Of a stretch of 64,000 nucleotides of DNA, positions 34,863 to 46,900 are shown piece by piece. Made by a program: the position numbers and the translations under genes. The stretch comes from Adiantum capillus-veneris (taxonomy: Eukaryota > Streptophyta > Polypodiopsida > Polypodiales > Pteridaceae), in assembly GCA_014529385.2 (NCBI GenBank), contig CM043945.1, positions 93,626,612 through 93,690,611 of the forward strand. The letters are read 5' to 3'. A model generated the notes under the pieces. It was given only the letters and a program-made list of their open reading frames with translations, made no database searches and was not told where the DNA came from. Within the stretch, counting starts at the first letter, position 1; the number at the start of each line of letters is the position of its first letter.

Positions 34863-35593
34863 TGTTAAGTATGGAGCCTGATTTACCCTTGTGATTTTCT
34901 GTGGTAAAAGCGCACATTTATAAGGCTCCCATTATGAGGAGAAGCCATCGTGCGTGAAGGAAAATCACTCATCCGAAACCAAAATTCTCACGGACAAGAA
35001 TCAGGGGCAACTTTAGAGGCCTCGGGGGCGGAGGCCCCCGAGACATTTTTTTTCGCCAGAATATTATGGCCGGTAGTCAATGGCCGATGGCCGGTGGTTG
35101 GAAGTCAATGGTCGGTGGCCGGTGGCCCAATTCAATGGCTGGTGGCCGAATTCAAAAGCGGACTTGTCTTCTCAAGGGCGGCCACACATGGGCGGATTGG
35201 AGGGTCCGATTTGGACTTATTCACACAAGGGCGGCTACACATGGCTGCCTCTCATAAGAGAGGGCAGCCCTTTTGGCCTATAAAAGAAGGCCATTTCTAC
35301 ACACATTTCAGAGTGTGAAGTTGATGCAACAAGGTGAGTGTGAGGTAGTGAGAGTGAAGCAAGGCGGGAGCTCTATTAAGGGTTTAATCCCTTTGTAAAC
35401 TACTTCTTCTTTTGAAGTGCTAAAGCCATTGAGTGGCTGCTTTCCCATGGACGTAGCCCACATTGGGTGAACCACGTATATCGTGTGTACTCTCTCTCTC
35501 TCTCTCTACTCTATACTCTCTTGTGTGTGAAATCTATCTCTCCATTAAGTAATCAGCTAAATTATCTATTTAGCTACATCTTATTTCCTAACA
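34863..35593 (+). repeat. 3' LTR of copia A2
   Basis: This is the duplicate of 5406-6136. I saw no differences. Confidence 0.93.
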
Positions 35594-38046
35594 CAGTCAT
35601 CTTTGTCGCACATCGAAAATAGCATGTCTATTGATCGCCAAACCTCACCCTTCGCGTTACGAGTAGTTGGTTCTTGATCTTTGACTGCAATATGTAGCTT
35701 TTTCCAGCTCTGATACTCTACCTTGCTAACATAAGATGTGTTATACATTTTTCCATGTTTTGTAAGCTTCGGATCTCGTATTCCTTGGGGTTTAGATAAA
35801 AATCTCCGTGCCTTCACCCCACCGATGGATGGTTTGCATGGGACATCCTTCCCAGCACTTGATCTCTTTTCATCCCGCTGGATTTTCACATTGCCACCAT
35901 GAAGCCCCATATCCGACAGTACCAATTCTAAGCACTACAGGGCCACCTGTCGCTTTGCTGAGTTCTTGATTTTCCAAGAAAACCCGATATATAAGTAGAC
36001 CAATTTCTCCACAATTCTACAAAGGGCATGCATTGTACAAATGTGGACATTCACAAGTGGTATTTTCAAAACCGGTTGGAAAGCATGGTTCTCAATGTGA
36101 CGTGATGGAGCTTTTCTCCACCACTTTGGGTCCATGACCTTTGCAGTCTCCATGCACAACAAACACGGCGACTTTGCCATTGCACCCATTCCACAATTAT
36201 ACATGCACTTTAATGTTTTGAGGTCACCTACAAGATGCCACTGAACTTGAAAGTCTCCCCTTCCATCTAGACATAGTACCTCTCCCTGGTTAGTCTGTCA
36301 CTCAATCACCTCCGGAACATTAGTTTGATGGAACACCCAATATAGAATCTCATGATCTTCTTTCTTTACCTGCAACACAAAATAAATGAGACTTAAGTAG
36401 ATGTGAACATTTGAGCTCAGCTGAGAGTCTTGCTTAACTCAAAAGTATCAAGCCACCATATGTTAGATTTTGATTGATCACTAAAATACAAAGGATCATC
36501 ATTGGGACACTTTGAGAGGGCTCTATTCATTAAAGTAATAGTAACACGCTCTAGATTCTTGTCTTTAACAAGTTCACACTCATCTAGTTTCAACACAAAA
36601 TGTAAGACCCCTCGTGACTCTTCAAATGTGATGTTGTAAAACTCCACCATTCTCTTCTGCAACATCTGTAGGTCCATAAAAATATTATTGAACTCATCAT
36701 ATGCCATGTTTGCTCCATGGCCACTGTAAGTTGCTTTAATATGAAACGGCTGCCCAAGATATTCTCCCTATGCGTCATTCAGCTGAAGCCTCTCTTTCCA
36801 AGCACTTGAGGCTGATGGTAAAAGTTTGGATTTTATTCCCTTCTTAACAAAGATGGATGAGACAGATTTCTGTATAGCCGAATATCCTCTTTTTCTTACA
36901 CCAAGTGAATCAAGTATGCCTTGTATCTCTTTTGCAGGCACTGAGTTCTCTACAATAAAGTGGTCCACTACATTTTGCTGTAGGACCTTAAACTTCTTGT
37001 CATGTACTATATCTGCTGCAAGGCTTCTACTTATAAGTGGCTTCAATCTCTTTCCCATATTAGCTTTTGGGTCAATTTTTTCCTTGTCAGGATAGATTGA
37101 ATCTCTACATGAAGGCAATGCATAAGTAAATAACAGAAAATTTACTTAACTAACACTATTTAGGTACATGAAAACAATACATAACTAGAAAAACAAAAAA
37201 CTTTACTTAACTAAGACTATTTAGTCAACCAAGAAGCATCACCTTAATTCTCGGATTCTTTTCTTGAGACCTCTGGATGCAACCTGCAATGTTTCAAGAT
37301 TGCACAATTTCTTCTTTCGGGTACGACCACCCAAGATGGTGTCCTTCATTTGACAACTTTGTACCTTTCCTTTCAGTTCCCGTACCTCTGTTTTGTGTTG
37401 CAAAATGGTAACCTGATCTATAGAATGAAAATGTGAAAGACGAACAATCTCACATTGTTGAGCTTGGAGAATGCCCTTATAAGTTTCAGCTTCCCTTGTA
37501 AGAGATTTACAATAACCCAGAAGGCCCTTTTCTCCATCACCAGCAAAGGTCAATAAGTTTGTAGGATTGACAAATGGTGGAGACGCATTAGTCATTGGAT
37601 TCTTAGGATAGAGAGAGCCTCTCATCCAGATATGTATGTGTTTAACTCCCTTAGCTTTGAGCGTGTCTATGGATGAGGGAGGTATATGTGTGTTTACATT
37701 ACTCCGCTTAATCAATGGTTGGTCCTCGTAGTCCAAATCAATGTGAAGGTGATATTTGGCTCATTTCTACGTAACATTTGTGCCATTAGCCAAAGGTACA
37801 GGTTTAATGAAAAGTAAATAGGCGGATGCGGCTTTGTCCCTCCATGTTAGCCTCATTCCCTCCATGTTGACGAGGTTCATTCAATGCAACTGAAAAGAAG
37901 ATTATCCCTCAATCATTACCGATGAATGTTCAAAAGGGTAAAGAATCTACTTAAAGTACACTTTTTGAACATTTACCATGACAGACCCGCCTCTATTATT
38001 CACCATATTTTCTGGAGAGAGAGTGTGAAAAATACATTTTCTAGAA

Positions 38047-38074
38047 GGCCCTCCAAATGACCTCCGAAATTTCC
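38047..38074 (-). repeat. Terminal inverted repeat, right end of T (unit 2)
   Basis: Read on the minus strand it starts GGAAATTTCGGAGGTCATTT and ends GGCC, matching the left end at 27 of 28 positions. It is flanked by TA at 38075-38076, after which the gypsy E RNase H-integrase linker begins. Confidence 0.75.
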
Positions 38075-38081
38075 TATGCAC

Positions 38082-39397
38082 TCCACACTTTAGAATATGA
38101 TTGGTCTTGTGCACATTTTCCACATAATGACTCCAAAAATTCACTCTTTATTTTTGTGAAAGCAAGTGAATTAATCTGAGGCATCCAACTTAGTGCATTC
38201 GCTACTACATTATATCACCCCTTGCGATGTCGTAGCTTACAATCATAATCTTGAAGGATCTCTGCCCATCTATCTTTGCGACCCTTCAATTTCTTTTGAG
38301 TAGTAAGCCATTTAATACTCTCATGGTCAAAAACTACTTCAAACTCGGCACCATATAAATAGTGTCGCCACTTTCGTAAAGCGTGAATCATGGCATAGAG
38401 CTCTCTCTCATAGGCAGAATAGTTCTATTGAGCTCTATCCAACTTTTTACTTTGAAAGGCTATAGGTCTTCCCTCCTGGAGAAGTACCACACCAATTGCT
38501 TTATCACTAGCATCAATCTCTACCAGAAACGGCTTAAGTGGGTCAACGATTGCTAGGATGGGAGCAGTGGCTACAACTACCTTGAGTTGTTCAAAACTGT
38601 GTTGTTGGGATTCTTCCCAAGAAAAGGTGTTACCTTTTGCTTTAAGTTGATCCGTCATAGGAACAACAATTTTGGCACAATCATGGATATATTGTCAATA
38701 AAATCCAACCATGCTAAGAAGATTTGAAGCTCCTCAACCGTGTTGGGGTGTGGCCATCGAAGAATGGAAGTGACCTTGTCAGTGTCCATTTTGATGCCAG
38801 AATAAGAGATCACATGACGAAGGTAATGTATTTCTATTTTAAATAAATTGCACTTGCTATGCTTAGCATGCAAAATGTGAGCTCGTAGCTATTCGAACAC
38901 TAATTGTAAGTGTTCTATGTGTTCATCTTTAGTCTTATTGTAAATGAAAATGTCATCAAGGAAAAACACAACAAATTTTCCAAGATAGGGACGTAAGAAA
39001 CTATCCATGAGTGTCATAAATGTAGTTGGAGCATTGGTTAGACCAAAAGGCATAACCAAAAATTCAAAATGCCCAAACCGTGTTCTAAAGGCAATTTTAA
39101 AGATATCTTTCAAAAGGATACGCACCTGGTGGTAACCTGAACAAAGATCTATCTTTGTATAGTATCTTTCCCCATGGAGTTGATAAAAAAAATCATCCAC
39201 TCGAGGCATAGGATACTTGTTCTTGATGGTTATGGAATTTAATCCACGATAATCTACGCACATGCGCATAGTACCATCTTTCTTTTTTACCAATAGAATT
39301 GGTGATGCCCAAGGAAAAGTGCTAGGTCTAATGAATCTACGGGCAAGGTAGTCAGACAACTGACTCTCAACCTCCTTGGCCTCACTAGAACTCATAC
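38082..39397 (-). pseudogene. Gypsy E reverse transcriptase-RNase H (unit 2)
   Basis: This duplicate of 8625-9940 has one substitution seen (YLRHVISY here, YLCHVISY there). It directly abuts the right end of T at 38074-38076. Confidence 0.85.
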
Positions 39398-39832
39398 GAT
39401 AAGGTGGTTTACCAGTTTAGTGCCCGACATAACATCTATGCCATGCTGCACATCATGTTTAAACCTGGTGGTAAATCACTTGAAGATACATCACTATACT
39501 TTGTGAGTAAGTGAGTCATCTTTTGCCATGCAAAAGGAGAAAGTAAACTAGAGTTGTGCTAGGATGGAGAATCTTGTAATTCCTATATTATTTGTTTTAC
39601 AACAGTTGCATGTTGCTCAATAGAATTAAAATTGAGAGCACTTGTTAACACTTTTCTTATCAATAAAGTTCATTGCACTTTTCATATCATACTTAGAATT
39701 CACAACACTTTGCTCTTGAGAATTCACAAAACTTGGAGACAAGCAATAACACAAAAATACTTTATCTATTAAATCTGCTTTCTGTAAAATAGAAAGCTCT
39801 ACTGTATATATAAGAGGTGGAGATGGTATATT

Positions 39833-40197
39833 TTTCTCACCAAGCAAAAGCACATTGTTTACCATTGGCCATAAAGGATAGGGAGTTGTGTTCATAACTA
39901 GTGTGCAATGTGTTTCCTAAACCATCCAACCACTCCCATCCTAAAAGTACATCAGCACGATCCATGTTCATAACTTGAAAGTCAAGGGTCATCGTATGAT
40001 CTTGAACAATAAGCTCAACCCCTTGAACTACCGTGTCCCATACTTCTTTATCATTTCCAGACATTTGTTCTACCACATACTTATGGGAGCAGGGAGTCTG
40101 TGTAAGCTTCAATTTCAGAAGTTATGAGTTGCACCATCATCCAGTAAAATACAAACACGTTGTCTGTTAATAGTGCCATGCATGGGAATCAACTCAT
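39833..40197 (-). pseudogene. Gypsy E protease region (unit 2)
   Basis: This duplicate of 10376-10740 has the same frame break after the DDGA motif. Confidence 0.65.
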
Positions 40198-40276
40198 GGG
40201 GGCCAAAGGTGGGCTACCACATTGAAGCAGGCACACAACACTTGTGCTTTTCTTCCATATAAAGAACCTCTATGAC

Positions 40277-41455
40277 TCAATATTTAGAAGATGAATCTAA
40301 TGTGAGACATTGCACCGTGTGCATGGCCTTTTCTATGCCTTGCAAAAGAAGACAATCCTTCTTGTTATGTTGGTCTGAAAGACATATGAAACACAAATTG
40401 TGTTTCTTTGCAAGGCTGAGAGACCCACCTGGAGTATCTCGTGATTGCTTAGGATTCTTAGCCTCTTGTGGGCGTGGAGAGGTAGATTGTCTCTTATTCC
40501 TCTTCGAATGTGTGGGAGATCTACCTTGCCATGGGTTCTTAGCCACATTGCTCTTAGAAAAATTATTCTTAGAGTAGGGAACATTTCCCTTCCTCTCTTG
40601 GTCATCATCATATCTTTGGGCATGACCGATGGCTTCTTCCAAAGTTTTTGGTTGTTGGGTCTTGACATGAAGACGATAGTCTTTGTCAAGACCCCTATTA
40701 AAACCGCATATCTTTTGGAATTCATCTAGACCTTCTAGTTTTAATATGATTTTTTGATACTTGGAAAGGTACTGAGTGAGAGAGAGGCCAGACATGTGGC
40801 TTGCATCCCATACTAACCAATTCTTATCCTCTTCATTAGAGACCAAAAACTCTTTGGAGAAAGAAGCTTCAAACACAGACCAGGACGGAGGACGAGCATC
40901 TATTGGAAATGTTATCCACCACTTATAGGCCTTGCCTTTAAGAGATAAACTTGTTTCCACAAATGTCTTTATATCCAAGGTGTGTCTCAACCTATGAATA
41001 TCACTCCATTTGTGTAAGAACGTATTGACCGCATCCTTGTTGAGATCACGCTCTTCACCGTGAAACTCAGGAATGGTGATAATCTTAAGCAATGCATTGC
41101 TACCTTCTGCATCTTCTGAAGCACTTGTCTCTTGGACTCCTTGAGTCGTGCGAGCTTGGGTTCCTTGAACCGTGCCACTTGGAGCTCCTTGAGCCATTTG
41201 TGAATTCATAAATTGCACAAGTAGCTCAGTAAGATTGGTAACATTTGTATTTAGTGCAGAGAGATTGTGTTCAAGTATGCTTTGGTGATTTTCCAAAGTC
41301 TTGAAAGCAGACATACCTACGAGGCCATGATCTCCTACATCATCAACATCAGACATATTAATATCAATAGCACCCATCGTGTCCGGATTTTGATGTACGT
41401 GCTCAAAATTAAAAGTGTGTGTAGGTGGAATATCCTCACTGGCTATGGTAAACAC
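40277..41455 (-). CDS. Gypsy E Gag (unit 2)
   Basis: This duplicate of the Gag at 10820-11998 has one residue change seen (TFPIDARPP here, TFLIDARPP there). The start is Met 41455, four bases from the LTR of element D. It is an open frame but belongs to a dead element, since the downstream pol is broken and split. Confidence 0.82.
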   Translation of the reverse strand: MFTIASEDIPPTHTFNFEHVHQNPDTMGAIDINMSDVDDVGDHGLVGMSAFKTLENHQSILEHNLSALNTNVTNLTELLVQFMNSQMAQGAPSGTVQGTQARTTQGVQETSASEDAEGSNALLKIITIPEFHGEERDLNKDAVNTFLHKWSDIHRLRHTLDIKTFVETSLSLKGKAYKWWITFPIDARPPSWSVFEASFSKEFLVSNEEDKNWLVWDASHMSGLSLTQYLSKYQKIILKLEGLDEFQKICGFNRGLDKDYRLHVKTQQPKTLEEAIGHAQRYDDDQERKGNVPYSKNNFSKSNVAKNPWQGRSPTHSKRNKRQSTSPRPQEAKNPKQSRDTPGGSLSLAKKHNLCFICLSDQHNKKDCLLLQGIEKAMHTVQCLTLDSSSKY

Positions 41456-41459
41456 ACAC

Positions 41460-42751
41460 TAATCCGAGCCTATCACAAATTTTTGTTTATCATATTTTGT
41501 TCGTTTTCCTTGGTTCTAGAGGTTTACAATAAAAGAAAGAGTGAGAAAAACCTCTTGGAAAAATTAAAAAAAAAATGATTTGATAGGAATTTTTTCTTGA
41601 CTAGTTCACCGGAGGTGAAAGGTAGAGGGAGAACCTAGTGGTAAAGGGAAGGGAAAATATGTAAATGTGAAAAGAAAAGATATGATGTGGTTGTGGAGCC
41701 ATGCACCCATGATTCAAGGGTCATGAGTGGCTCATATCATCATGGCTTTGGAGCCATATGATGATTCAAACAAATGGGACCCAAGTGGAAGACTTGGTAA
41801 AGGAAGGAACCAGACACATGATTTTGCTGAATTTTTAAAAAATATTTCCACTCCAATCCAAGAAAAGTTGTCTTCATCAAAGTTGTAGCTGATGAGTTGG
41901 AGACTCTGGCCATAGTTTTTTTTATAATTTTTGCATCTACGGTCTAGGAGATATGGCCAAAATGGCGGACGCCAATTTTTCAACTGTGGTGGAGACCACC
42001 CCCTCTACCTTTACACACACACACACCCTTCCTTTTCCACATTGAGACCTTCTCTAAAAATCATCCATTAGTCTTCTCACCCTCCTCTCCTTCCTCCTCT
42101 CTCTCAAGCTCAAAAACCCATCAAAATTCCTCTTCTAATCACCTCTCAAGTCATGCTTAATCTTGTTGTAATTCATAAGTTCTCATTCAACCACTTTCTA
42201 TTATTACTAGGTATGTATTGATTTTATGTAGATTCTTTACAATTTAAAATAAGGAAGCTCTTGGACTCAAGCTATGGAGGAAGGAGTGAAGACAACACAA
42301 GTGATGATGGAGCTAATTGGTCAACAAATCACTTGGAAGGAGCTTCTTCATTGGTTGAATGTCCCTAATCAAGCTTCATTTGTACAAATTACACTTGGAT
42401 CTTAACCTCACTCCTAATCACTCTCTTTCCTATATAAAGAGGCCTTCCCCTTTGTAATTTCAAGCCTCCCTCAGCCCCATTGAGTCTTTGTATCACTCAC
42501 CATGAGCCCATAAGCTCATTCATTCACTCTATTCTTGCACATTCTAGAGTGCAAATTGTTTCATGCTAGTAACCTCTCCTTCTCTTACGTATGTTAATTA
42601 AGAGAAATCTTTATATATGTGTGAGAGTGCTTGATGTGATCTTGGCTAATCCTTGAGTGGTTGTTTGGTAATCTACATGCTATTTGTGTTGGGAGTGTTT
42701 GAAGTCATCCATTCCTTGTACACACACTAAGGTTAATGCTTCATTCATAGT

Positions 42752-42803
<52 letters not shown>

Positions 42804-42918
42804 TGTAGCGGTCCTAGCCCACGCTTCCAAGACTAGGTAGTGCCCTTATCTCATTTCCCTTGTGGCGCAATGGAGTTTGTTTTGGTGTAGAGGCCGCCAT
42901 TCCAAATTTCCGTCGTCA
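41460..42918 (+). repeat. 5' LTR of gypsy D
   Basis: It runs from TAATCCGAGCC (TG in the other copies) to CCGTCGTCA. The CT tract is 42754-42801. The TATA box is at about 42429. Confidence 0.92.
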
Positions 42919-43958
42919 TAAATTGGTGCCCCCACGGAGGAGTTCTCAAGCAGCGCTCTGTCAATCCTATGAAGGAAGATCCATCAAATTCTCCGAGACT
43001 TCCACTATGGTCTCCCCAAGAAGCTCGAGAAAAGAAGCGTCTTTATCGACAAACGGCATGTATGCAGGTAAAGAGAGTTAACTACACACACCCTTCTTTG
43101 CTTCAAGGAAAATCTTGTAGTCATCAAGTCCCTAGGTCAAAAAATTGTGTTGAGTGCTTTGTGGCTAGTGTGAAAACACTTCCTTTGAAGCCTCGACTTC
43201 AGGTGGTGAAAGCACTCTCACACTCGGGTATTAACAAGTGTTTGGAGGGGGAGCTACACATCAATGGGGTGCGGTATTGGCAAGAGGCTACATATGGTGA
43301 TGCACTCCAACTACTACTAGCAAGAAGGCTCAAGGTGGTTGAGAGGGTAGCCATCGAACCCTATGAACTCTACAAAGCTGAAGATGGTCACACCAAAGCT
43401 AGGCTAATCACTGGTTAGCAAATTCTTCGCATCTCTCAAATGGTGGGATCCAAGAGAGCTCAACTTCAATGAAGTGATTCATGGAAGTTTGTATTTAATG
43501 CACCAATAAATAATCCCATTTTCTACAACTTTCAATCAGTTCAGAACGTTAGGGTGAATGTGCGCATTGATAGAAAGATTTTTTTCCAACAAAGATTGGT
43601 CTTCTATTTTGGAGCTGAGAGGTTGAGAGAGATATTGTTGTCCCCTGACCCTATAATATTTCCTATTTTGGAGTATAATGTATCTTTTGATGTTCACATC
43701 TTCATCTTGCTTTAAGCATACTCCATGAATCATAGGGATTTATATGGACCTTTCCAACCTCTTGCTAGACAAACTGTGCATATAATAGCTAGCACAAAGC
43801 TTAGGTTCCAAAACATCATAAGGAACTTACTAGGCCCTCGTCGTCTAGCTGAGATTAATGCATCTATCAATCCATTTATTCTACCCTTAATAAGATATGA
43901 TTTGGGCCTAGACGTTTTCATCTTTGTGCTGTATTGAGAGGAAGGCAACCCATTTTTT
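42919..43958 (+). other. Leader of gypsy D
   Basis: This segment holds the primer site and about 1 kb before gag. A 149-codon open frame (42969-43418) crosses the duplication boundary at 43165. It has no recognised domain and is probably leader sequence. Confidence 0.6.
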
Positions 43959-46900
43959 ATGATGGCTTTCCCAAATTTTTTTGGGCGTAGTGGGGAAAAT
44001 GCTGGGGATTTTTTGGATAACTTGGAGATGGCTTTCCTTGTCTCTGGGAGGGATGACGAAGCATTGAAATTGAGAGCTTTTCCTTTGGTGCTCAAAGAAG
44101 AAGCTAGGGTATGGTTCCAGGCTATAGATCCAACCCAAAGAATTGATTGGGAGGGATTGAAGGCGGCTTTCCTACGAAGATTTCAACGAGCCAATTCGGC
44201 AGAAGAACTATGGCAACGGCTTCTGGCCCTTCATCAAGTTGACCCTCATGGTTATGCAACCTATGAGGAAGGTTTTCTGAAACTTTGGGGGCAATGGTCA
44301 GACTCACTAAACCCTGGTGAGCGAGCTCCCAATTGCCTCCAAAAGGATCGATTTATCTCAGGATTGTATCCCTTGCTAAGGGAGAAGGTAAAGAGCAAAT
44401 TTCCAAATGCTTTTGAATATGCCTTAAGAATTGCTAGGGAAAAGAATAGAAAGATTCTCTATCAAGCCCAAGCTGGCCAGCTAGCTTTGGGAAGCAATAT
44501 CACAACTATGGAAGCTTCTCACATACCTCCAAATGTGCCTAATGCACCAGACCTCAATAGAGGTCAACAAGAAGATATGCTCCAACAAATAAACAATCTC
44601 ACAAACCAGCTAGAGGGGTTGAGAGTAAATCTTTTGCAGGGTGCAAGAAGGCCTATTGAGGGAAATGGTGGGAATCGGCCACCAATGCGACGTCAAGCAA
44701 GGGAAATGTTGTGCTAAAATTGTGGGGAAAATGGCCACGTCATGTATAATTGCCCTCATCCCAGAAGATATGACTACCCTGTCAGAGGTCCTTGACAACA
44801 AGTAAGTCCTCCCCGTGCTAGAGCTCAAGCACAAGAGCAACCGCAACCTCAAATTTTGCAGCCACCTCGTGCTCAAGCTCAAGCCCTTGCTACTCAACCA
44901 AATGTGAGCATCATAAGGATGGAGGAGGTCCTCAAGGGCAAAAGCAACCAGGAAGAAATAGCTAAAGGGAAGATGAAGATAGATGAAGTGGCTACAATGC
45001 CTATCAAACGTGTGCGTGTCCAAGATGAATTAGGTAAAGAAACAAGCAAGGATGCAAGCAATGAAGCAAGTACATCTCGGGCAACTAAAGATGAAGCCAA
45101 GAAGAGAAAGACCCGTACTAGGTCTCAAATTGACATCTCTGATTTCCCTATGGGATCTCGGACACAACCTTATGACTTGACAGCTGATGTGAGTTTCCAA
45201 GGACCAAAGATTACTTGGCCACGACTACTTCATATCTCCCCAAAGCTTCGACGACAATGGTCAAAAATGGTGAGCACGAGGGCAAAGCGAAGTAAGCTAG
45301 TAAGTGTAATCAAAGCATATGGTCTCAAGGATATAGTGCCTTTGGTGGAGGCTCAAATCAAGGGACAACGGATTCCAAAAACTTACATTGACAGTGGAGC
45401 AGAGGTTTGTGTCATGACATAAAAGCTAATGCATCAATTGGGTTTAGAGGTAATGGAATCATCAAACTTTAGGGCAAAAATGGCCAATAATGTCTCTGTC
45501 ACTTGTGTGGGTGTAGTGAAAGCTTTGAGAGTTTCTGTTTTTGGAATCACTACAGAGGTTGATGCTTATGTGATGCCAGTAAAGGGAGAAGGATACCCCC
45601 TTATTTTAGGACGACCTTGGCTCATGGGTATAGGAGCTAGGCAAGATTGGGCAACAGGAGACTTGGAGTTGAGGCCTCGCATGGGTGGCCATAGTCGGAA
45701 GGTGGTTTATAACCTAAAGAATGGGCGACAAGAGAACCTTGAACTAGAGACGTCAGCTGATGAGTGGAGCTCAAGTGGATGCTCCTCATCTATGGACGAG
45801 GAAGAGAGTTCAAGTGAAGAGAGTGATAGCACTCTCGAAGTCATGGGCGTCACCATAAAGGAAACTACCTCATCAGAAGACAACCCAAGGATCCAAATGG
45901 AGAATGTGTGGGATGCCAGCCTAGAGGAGATGTTATCCAAGGATATAAAGGAAGAAGAAAAGGAGGGTTATGTAAATGTTCTCAAGAAGCATGCATCATT
46001 GTTTATTTATGATTACACTCACATTATAGGTGTCACTGCAGTGAAGCATCATATCCATCTAAAAGAAGGGAGCAAGCCAGTAGTACAAAAACTAAGAAGA
46101 TTAGGAGTTGTGCAACAAAATGCACTGTTGTCTGAGGTGAAGAGACTCTTAGAAGCAGGATTCATATACCCAGTAGAAGATTCAGAATGGGTCTCCCCAG
46201 TAGTGGTGAGGCCAAAGAAGAATGGTAAATGGCGAGTGTGCGTGGATTACAAGCCACTAAATGCTGCAACAAAGAGGGACCACTTCCCTCTCCCATTTCA
46301 AGATGAGATTCTAAATGAAGTAGCAGGCCATGAGAGATACACAGTGTGTGATGGCTACTCTGGCTACTTTCAAATACGCATTGCATAGGAGGACCAGAAA
46401 AAGACTACTTTCATCACACCATGGGGATGCTTTGCATTTCGAGTCATGCCTTTTGGTCTCACCAACGCTCCAGCCACCTTTCAACGATTCATGAACATGG
46501 TCTTCCAACCTTACTTTGGTAAGTCCATAAGGGTTTTCATAGATGACTTTTGTATTTACAGCTCCAAAAGTATGCATCTCGGCAAGATTGATGAAGGATT
46601 TACTCGTTTAGCTAAGCTGGGTGGACAACTAAACAAGGACAAATGTCACATTGGGGAAAGCAAGGTTACACTATTAGGGCATGTAGTGTCCATTGATGGA
46701 ATCGAGGTAGATCTTGAAAAGATAGAAACATTGCTAAATCTACCTTCCCCAACTTCCATCAAACAATTAATCTCTTTCTTGCAAAAGCTAAGATATTTGA
46801 GTAGATTCATACACTTACTCTCCCAAGTGATATTTCCTCTACAACAGCTGACTCGTCAAGAGATGCTTGTTTGGAGTGAAGAAAGTGATGGGCATTTTAG

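Larger units (their letters stand above)
30144..35593 (+). mobile_element. Ty1/copia retrotransposon A2 (duplicate of A1)
   Basis: This is the same insertion as A1 carried by the tandem duplication, not a second transposition. It has the same CAGTC target duplication (30139-30143 and 35594-35598) and the same 27-bp LTR indel. LTRs are 30144-30847 and 34863-35593, and the primer site is at 30850-30861. Confidence 0.95.
29670..37736 (-). pseudogene. DDE transposase-like gene of T (unit 2), interrupted by copia A2
   Basis: A multi-exon minus-strand gene begins at ATG 37736. Exon 1 is coiled-coil-rich; a good junction joins ELR (donor after 37243) to DSIYPDKEK (exon from 37104). The middle holds FVLKLDECEL (possible first Asp) and the block LDGRGDFQVQWHLVGDLKTL with CLLC and HICTMHALCRIVEKL, a probable Asp and Cys/His insert. 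After the copia element, coding resumes as WSQGDMNKFKENLNLL. The last exon, past an intron ending ttcatatccag, has YFIQKYGN, QGMEKSHYMARNA and FRHTRHGG, a typical third catalytic Glu region. TAG codons occur at 36768-36770 and 35935-35937, a TGA near 36298, and a TAA follows MARNA. The family is unassigned: DDE recombinase-like from motif layout, known from scattered metazoan and plant transposons. Confidence 0.6.
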